From assembly GCA_030609625.1 (NCBI GenBank), contig JAUWBX010000067.1:1-7853 (forward strand): a DNA stretch of 7,853 bases, written 5' to 3'. The translations under genes and the position numbers were made by a program. How positions within the stretch are numbered: the stretch's first letter is position 1; each line of letters begins with the position of its first letter. The notes under the pieces were generated by a model, which worked only from the letters and a program-made list of their open reading frames with translations, did not search any database and was not told the DNA's origin. This DNA is from Phycisphaerae bacterium (GTDB taxonomy: Bacteria; Planctomycetota; Phycisphaerae; Sedimentisphaerales; Anaerobacaceae). Shown here piece by piece: positions 5,943 through 7,853 of this stretch.

Positions 5943-6071
5943 ATTTAGTTCCTGTTGCGGAAACAGTATTTGTCATTCCCGCGGAAGCGGGAATCCAGTT
6001 TTTTCGCTCTGGACCCCTGCTTTCGCAGGGGTGACATCGTAGGTTTTTGTTTTCCGCAACAGGAACTATTT
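5943..6071. mobile_element. MITE-like palindromic element with terminal inverted repeats
   Basis: A 121-bp core (5947-6067) is bounded by perfect 17-bp terminal inverted repeats, AGTTCCTGTTGCGGAAA at 5947-5963 and its complement at 6051-6067. Both sides are flanked by ATTT (5943-5946 and 6068-6071), a candidate 4-bp target duplication. Inside are two 28-base arms, 5971-5998 and 6009-6036, forming an imperfect inverted repeat (TGTCA...CCAG / CTGG...TGACA). Each arm is also a small hairpin: ATTCCCGC-GGAA-GCGGGAAT and CCCCTGC-TTTC-GCAGGGG. There is no room for a transposase, so any movement would need one in trans. The TGTCATTCCCGC type of inner repeat is common in intergenic DNA of many bacteria. 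The element lies between the symporter and the dehydrogenase and includes the symporter stop codon. Confidence 0.72.
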
Positions 6072-7718
6072 AAGTATTGCCAACATCACCAGGATACAGG
6101 CTAAGCAGATTCCTAATGTAACCACAAAGCCCACCCAGGACTGGCGCGACGGCTTGACGAGGAACAGCCCGCCGACGGTGAGCCATCGCCTCGATGGCGG
6201 CACGGCCTCATCCAGCGATAATTCGAGTTTCTCCTCCCGGCCGATAGGAACATAAATCTTCGTGAAGAACTTCTCTATCGTCTCACGCCTCGGCGGCTTT
6301 GTTACAAGGCTGCCTATTACACCGGCGAGCACGCCAACCACTATCGGCACGCCAATTGTAACGTCCCGGCTGCAGTCGAGAACATAACGGCTGACTAAGA
6401 ACGTGCCCGAAGCTAAAATCGTACTGGAAAACATCCCCGTTGTGTTCATTCGCCGCCAGAGGATACCCATCGCCGTGGAAATACCCACGAGACTCAGGAT
6501 ATTGAAATAATCGAGGATTGCTTTGACGAGGTTGCTGCGCATCAGAATCGCAGCCCCAAGCGCCAAAAAGGCGATGACAATCCCTACGATACGGGTTGCG
6601 CGCACCAATTGCTTTTCGTCGGCCTTGGGATTAAAGTAAACGCGATAGATATTTTGAGAGAACAGCCCCGCAACCGTAACCTGCACCGCGTCGCCGGAGG
6701 ACATTGCCGCCGCCATCACGCACGCAAGCATCACGCCCTGAAGCTCGGGCCTGAGTAACCCGCGAATCGAATCACCAAAGGCGGCGTCTTTATGGATTGC
6801 CAAACCTTCGTTGAGCAAGTACGCTAACCAGCACAAGCCGAGCACGCACCAGCCGATTGTGCAGATACGTTTGAGGATGTTGCCGTAGGTGAAGCCGACC
6901 CGTCCCTCCCATTCGGTACGCCCGGCCGCGCAGACACTCATCAGGTGCGGAAACGCCAGCGCCGTCAGCGGCGCGTTAATACACAGCAAAAGCACCGTCA
7001 GCAAACTAAATTCTTTGGGGTCGAACAAGCTCAGGTAATTACCGCCTTGTGTCCCTAATGTCGCTCGCATCCCGGCCAGGCCGTCCACGAGACGAAGTGC
7101 CGCAGGAATGGCGATGAACGACAGGGCTATTATCATTAAGCCCTGAATCATATCGGTGCGGATAGCCGCGATTATCCCGCCCCAGTAGCTATAGATTATA
7201 AACACCGCCGTGGTAACAAGCAGGATGCCGAAGAACCAAATCTCGCTTTCGGCCGTCAGCGCCTTGCCCATGACACCCTGTACGGTGCGGGTTGTAGCGA
7301 GCATCACGCCGGCCAGAAAAACAATCATCCCCACCGCCGCGACAATAATGTACAGCACACTGGCCGACCTGCCGAAACGCTCCCGGAAAAAGTCGGCCAT
7401 CGTCAGGCACCGCATCCGCCGAATTATCGGCGCGATAATCCAGTAGAACGGCGTCCCGAACAGCCACATCCACGAGACCCAGATGCCGGAAGCCCCGCTT
7501 ACAACACCCTGGCTCATTACGCCCGCTACGTTGCCCGGATGCGTGCCGGCGCCGAAGGCGTGCATTACCATCATCGTTACACCAAACCGCCGATTGCCTA
7601 ACAGGTAGCCCTCCTGGTTGTGAATGCCCCGCTTGCTCCACCAGCCCATCAGGAGCATTCCAACAAAGTATAATACAAGCACAATCCAAATCGCGTAGTG
7701 TAACCCAAGAAACTCCAT
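6066..7718 (-). CDS. Sodium:solute symporter (SSS family)
   Basis: This 550-residue membrane protein has about 13-14 hydrophobic segments and belongs to the SSS/SLC5 family (LeuT fold), which couples solute uptake to Na+ entry. Landmarks are GYLLGNRRFG (37-46) after TM1, the family-typical IYSYWGGIIAAIRTDMIQG (175-193), and AAAMSSGDAVQVTVAGLFSQ (336-355). In the last, Ser340-Ser341 match the Na2-site serines of vSGLT, so sodium coupling is probably kept. A soluble stretch of about 40 residues (475-512) precedes the final transmembrane helix (about 526-548). The start ATG at 7718-7716 has AAGGAG (7729-7724) five bases upstream. The stop TAG lies at the edge of the palindromic element. As the first gene of the set it probably imports the compound handled by the downstream enzymes. 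Solutes in this family range from sugars to carboxylates, so the substrate is open. Confidence 0.93.
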   Translation of the reverse strand: MEFLGLHYAIWIVLVLYFVGMLLMGWWSKRGIHNQEGYLLGNRRFGVTMMVMHAFGAGTHPGNVAGVMSQGVVSGASGIWVSWMWLFGTPFYWIIAPIIRRMRCLTMADFFRERFGRSASVLYIIVAAVGMIVFLAGVMLATTRTVQGVMGKALTAESEIWFFGILLVTTAVFIIYSYWGGIIAAIRTDMIQGLMIIALSFIAIPAALRLVDGLAGMRATLGTQGGNYLSLFDPKEFSLLTVLLLCINAPLTALAFPHLMSVCAAGRTEWEGRVGFTYGNILKRICTIGWCVLGLCWLAYLLNEGLAIHKDAAFGDSIRGLLRPELQGVMLACVMAAAMSSGDAVQVTVAGLFSQNIYRVYFNPKADEKQLVRATRIVGIVIAFLALGAAILMRSNLVKAILDYFNILSLVGISTAMGILWRRMNTTGMFSSTILASGTFLVSRYVLDCSRDVTIGVPIVVGVLAGVIGSLVTKPPRRETIEKFFTKIYVPIGREEKLELSLDEAVPPSRRWLTVGGLFLVKPSRQSWVGFVVTLGICLACILVMLAILK

Positions 7719-7741
7719 AGCTACTCCTTGATACTCGACTT

Positions 7742-7770
7742 TCTATACTCGCAAGATGGCAAGCGGTTAA
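7742..7770 (-). promoter_or_regulatory. Possible promoter of the symporter gene
   Basis: On the minus strand TTAACC (7770-7765) and TATAGA (7747-7742) are 17 bases apart; each matches four of six sigma-70 consensus positions. A start about seven bases past the -10 box would give a leader of roughly 20 bases with the AAGGAG site near its 5' end. This is the only plausible pair in the 135-base upstream region, but the matches are modest. Confidence 0.28.
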
Positions 7771-7795
7771 TTGCTCATCAGAAAAGTGCCTAAAG

Positions 7796-7811
7796 TGACA
7801 CTTACGTGTCA
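7796..7811. repeat. Short inverted repeat upstream of the symporter
   Basis: TGACAC (7796-7801) and GTGTCA (7806-7811) form a six-pair inverted repeat around TTAC. Its right arm is also the beginning of the GTCATCCTGAGG repeat, so it may be the border of that element or an operator-like site 26 bases upstream of the possible -35 box. Confidence 0.45.
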
Positions 7812-7853
7812 TCCTGAGGCGAAGCCGAAGGATCTGGCCAACGAAAAAGAGAT
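7806..7853. repeat. GTGTCATCCTGAGG-type dispersed intergenic repeat (cut by window edge)
   Basis: The stretch beginning GTGTCATCCTGAGGCGAAGC is of a type widely seen as a dispersed intergenic repeat in unrelated bacterial genomes (recalled, not searched). Its core folds as ATCCT-GA-GGC-GAA-GCC-GA-AGGAT (7811-7833), a two-part hairpin. The element probably continues beyond 7853, so its full length and any second end cannot be seen. Confidence 0.55.

Noticed and set aside
5975..6004. Intrinsic terminator (hairpin followed by six T)
   Set aside because: The T-run follows the hairpin only on the plus strand, where no gene ends; on the minus strand no T-run follows either hairpin.
7189..7812. A 207-codon minus-strand open frame overlapping the symporter start
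   Set aside because: It is an out-of-frame reading of the symporter gene, rich in Arg, Cys and His without domain motifs, while the symporter frame has a strong AAGGAG and clear SSS motifs.

Overview
The window shows a bacterial chromosome segment with all credible genes on the minus strand, so the biological order runs from high to low coordinates. Gene content (two uroporphyrinogen-decarboxylase-superfamily enzymes that are not HemE, a sodium:solute symporter, an Nramp-fold membrane protein with unusual motifs) and palindromic intergenic repeats of the TGTCATTCCCGC type suggest an environmental anaerobe or facultative bacterium, possibly of the Planctomycetota/PVC group (for example Phycisphaerae). 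That taxonomic guess is an inference with modest confidence; there is no rRNA or other marker gene here.

Layout in transcription order: (1) 7853-7719, a leader with a GTCATCCTGAGG-type repeat and a possible promoter; (2) 7718-6066, SSS-family symporter; (3) 6071-5943, a MITE-like palindromic element sitting exactly between two genes; (4) 5923-5036, NAD-dependent beta-hydroxyacid dehydrogenase (3-hydroxyisobutyrate dehydrogenase family); (5) 5009-3999, UROD/MtaA-like enzyme A with a GTG start; (6) 4004-3932, an 8/16-bp periodic repeat around a 16-bp GC-rich palindrome; (7) 3901-2099, a 600-residue Nramp-superfamily-like membrane protein lacking the metal-binding motifs; (8) 2102-1077, UROD/MtaA-like enzyme B, overlapping the transporter by ATGA; (9) 1060-944, a possible 38-residue small protein; (10) 947-321, PIG-L family deacetylase; (11) 298-1, the N-terminal part of a glycosyltransferase that runs off the window.

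Genes 2, 4, 5, 7 and 8 look like one functional set: two transporters, a dehydrogenase and two methyltransferase-like or decarboxylase-like enzymes. The simplest reading is uptake and catabolism of an organic, perhaps methylated, compound, but no corrinoid-binding protein gene is visible, so the chemistry is open. The PIG-L/glycosyltransferase pair looks like a separate glycan or glycoconjugate unit that may have its own promoter. No RNA genes, CRISPR array or intact insertion sequence were seen. No gene-free stretch exceeds about 150 bases.
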